The position numbers and the translations under genes were made by a program. Below are positions 61,380 through 64,000 of a stretch of DNA of 64,000 bases, one piece after another; within the stretch, counting starts at the first letter, position 1, and every line of letters begins with the position of its first letter. The stretch covers positions 64,392,984 through 64,456,983 of the forward strand of contig NC_088300.1 of NCBI RefSeq assembly GCF_032854445.1, written 5' to 3'. This stretch comes from Liolophura sinensis (taxonomy: Eukaryota > Mollusca > Polyplacophora > Chitonida > Chitonidae). Below the pieces are notes generated by a model. It did no database searches, was not told the origin of the DNA, and saw nothing but the letters and a program-made list of their open reading frames with translations.

Positions 61380-61470
61380 TCCCCTCCGGGCTTCTCCCGG
61401 TTTCCTCCCACATTAATTTTGCCCGCCGTTGTATAAGTGAAATATTCTTGAGTACGGCGTAAAACACAGT
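61380..61470 (+). mobile_element. SINE family A tail fragment
   Basis: CCGGGCTTCTCCCGGTTTCC, GCCCGCCGTTGTATAAGTGA and TTCTTGAGTACGGCGTAAAA. It has almost no AAAT end. Confidence 0.88.
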
Positions 61471-62914
61471 ACGGTGGCTAAGCAACATAAACATTGTTAA
61501 ATCTAGTAACATGCAGGTTATCATGATGTAGAACTATGCAACTCTAAACACTTGCATCAGCTAACTGCACTGCTAGCGAACCATTGCGAGACTGGGAATA
61601 TGGCCCGAGCTCACTAAACATACGTCATGATATTGACTCTGACCAATCCACGCGCAGGAGTCTTGTCAGGAATTCACAGGTCAATCCCCATCAACGGATG
61701 TACACATGCAAGAAGATAGAACTACAAGATATCTCGATATACTTCAGCCCGGTACAGACATTTTGACCTATCTTAACAACTGTTCTCATTCCTCAAATCA
61801 TCTTTGTTACAGGTCAAGAGGACTTACCTGGGTAATATGTCTGACTGAACCTTGACACGTTCTAATCACGACTGTGGAATTCCTAGGGCAAACGCGTGAT
61901 CTAGTCCGCAGTGGATTATCCGTATGTGTCCCATATATATACCGGTTAAATTGTCCTGACCTGACAAACAATTTTACAGAAATTATAAATGTGACATATC
62001 TAAATGTATATTATTAAGCCGAAACCGATACATTTCACGTACAGAATATATATGCTACGAATTTCTCCATCGTTTGAAACTATTTTGAAATAATAAAAAA
62101 AAATGTCTTCATTAAAAATTTGTTTAACACGCTAAATTTCTTTCATGTACAGTGATCAAGTTGGCCGTATTATCACGTTTTTGACCCTATATGGCTAAGG
62201 TATAAGAGGTCATTGAACGGTCTGGAGTTGCAATACGTTTATAACTCACGGCGGTCCACGTATAACCTTTTACTTCATCATGTAAACGCAACACGGTGGA
62301 GTTTTGTGCAAATCATTTATAACATCGTTAAATTAGCCCAGCTATATAATGAACCTACATATTAAACCTATTAAAGTCATAATCTCTTTTTCATCAGCAA
62401 GTCCGATGTCTAGGTTAAAATGGTCAAACTTGACACATTGACCTGAATGCACATTTATATGCGTCACAGAATAAAGGCCTACTTCTAACAGATATAGATC
62501 TCTATACATATATATACTCATAACTAGAATTAATAGGTACTAACTGACAAAAGCCTTTTAGCGGATAAAAAAGTGGGAAATTCATGATTGCATTACAGGG
62601 CTTTGTATACCGAGATTATTCAGCAAGATAGAGTACCATAAACTGGTTTTAAAGTGACACATGGGAGGGCGATAAGTATTGCCTATCTTCTGTTAATAAA
62701 CGCTCAGTAACCTAGATAGGTCACACTAAGGTCATCAACGGAAAAGTTAACGTTTGTAATGTTTGGTAAAATCTCCTTTAAGTGAATTCTGGCAAAAAAA
62801 AATTGCAGATAAATCCAGTTAAGCATGTCCATCGCCGGCGATCTACAACTATAATACATTAATATAACAATAATATAAAAGAAGATAAATGGATGAATGT
62901 AGGAGTCCTCGCGC
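61471..62914. other. Intergenic stretch, no gene seen
   Basis: No repeat or frame that I recognise. Confidence 0.45.
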
Positions 62915-63025
62915 CAATGGTTTTCCTCTCTGAATCCGATCTGACTCCATGGTCGCGGGCTCGAAGCCAATAGTTGCTGTTTCGTCGAAGGCTTCGATGG
63001 GAGGGTTGACAGGCAGCAGGTCAGA
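62915..63025 (+). mobile_element. tRNA-like SINE family D fragment
   Basis: GGTCGCGGGCTCGAAGCCAA (B-box-like GGGCTCGAAGCC), TTGCTGTTTCGTCGAAGGCT and GGGTTGACAGGCAGC parallel the copy at 57260. Confidence 0.45.
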
Positions 63026-63424
63026 ATGCTCACGTCTCGGATACTGTTTCCATCAAATTCGACCTTTCTGTGCATAAGTACATTCTATAAGTACATTTCT
63101 GGCTAAACTTACGAATCGACGATTGATCCATTTTAATATGTCATTGCAAGGTTTTCTCTTTTTTATTTTCGCTCCCTCTCTGTTTCTCCCTTCCATGTTT
63201 CAACAACTATAAATTTTCTGCCACATGCACGTCCATACTCCCCAGAGTGCAGATTTTAATAAGAAGGTTTGAACTACTAGTATAGCTGCAGTTTTTGGCC
63301 ACCCTTCCATTCTTTTTAAAGTTTAATTTTTAACGACTGCAGTCTTTCGGCTACACTTCCATACTCCTCACAGTGCATGTTTCAGTTGGCAGAATACCAC
63401 TTATTATTCTTTTATTCGTTCATT

Positions 63425-63625
63425 TGGCGTCATCGATCCAGCCCTGATCAATGGGGTAATTGGTTCAAATCCACCTCTCGCTGGTTTGGCCCGGGTTTAA
63501 GGCTAGGGTTTGTGTCAGATGTCTGGCGAGGTGTGGTACCATGATTCCCTACACCCTAAATGTGGTGTGGAGGATTAACACACTTTGGAGACACCTGAAA
63601 AGGTTTGACATCTCCCACTATGTAT
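63425..63625 (+). mobile_element. tRNA-like SINE family D copy
   Basis: The B box GGTTCAAATCC lies at 63461-63471. CTCTCGCTGGTTTGGCCCGG, GTTTAAGGCTAGGGTTTGTG and GAGGTGTGGTACC follow, in the order seen in the other two copies. Confidence 0.5.
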
Positions 63626-64000
63626 CAAGATGTTAAAAATGACTAAGTATCTGTTTCATGATGTTTAATTGCTAAGCACGATTAGTGTATTCATGTAATC
63701 GTCGTTTATTGGTCATAGCACATTTGTATGAGCACATCCGAGCTAAACACAAAGATGACACAAAGTTAAGCACTTATCTGTCTAAACATGTGAAATTGCT
63801 TCACGGAAAAGTAGGCACATTGTTAAGAACACAAGTAACAGCTAAACATGTCTATATGACGATGTTTATGACTACTATTTAGTTCAGTTCGTTTATGGCG
63901 CATGCTCGCCATGCTCAATAAGAACGCGTGATCTTATTGAAAACGAGGCTTGTCGCCTGCTCATTTTTGGAAGAGAAGATGTCGAGAAGAGTATGTATTA

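Overview
The window reads as a eukaryotic nuclear genome, most likely a mollusc or another lophotrochozoan. Its genes are split by spliceosomal introns and have animal orthologues. The DNA is AT-rich and strewn with a tRNA-derived SINE whose tail ends in ATTTATTT-type repeats. The species assignment is inference. I found no bacterial genes, CRISPR array, phage or gene cluster.

Genes lie only in the first 21 kb. From left to right: the terminal coding exon of a COX7A-type cytochrome c oxidase subunit (778-921, +); a 17-exon PPP1R36 orthologue (3849-15815, +) whose splice phases I followed through, giving 406 aa with exon 4 the weakest; a leucine-rich-repeat protein with a C-terminal CxxC...HxC zinc-binding motif (17204-18019, -); and a two-exon CCDC32 orthologue (19389-20455, +, 196 aa). 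PPP1R36 and the LRR gene are tail to tail. The LRR gene and CCDC32 are head to head, about 1.4 kb apart. These genes do not form a common pathway: respiration, axonemal or PP1 regulation, unknown, and AP-2 (clathrin) assembly.

From about 21 kb to the right end there is a gene desert with a 200-base assembly gap (22628-22827). It holds about 20 copies or fragments of SINE family A, further SINE-like families (B, C, D), a broken non-LTR retrotransposon, several minisatellites and tandem duplications, and a foldback element inserted into a SINE. No open reading frame there looks like a convincing conserved gene.

The most interesting items are: (1) the LRR gene's 3' flank is a decayed tandem array in which at least two units carry copies of the last codons and stop; (2) a Tc1/mariner element with recognisable terminal inverted repeats sits in PPP1R36 intron 7 and was itself hit by a SINE that left an 11-bp target duplication; (3) SINE family A carries two conserved hairpins, one in the tail; (4) a SINE is split by a palindromic foldback element; (5) a 66-bp array runs into the assembly gap. 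I saw nothing that amounts to a new biological system.
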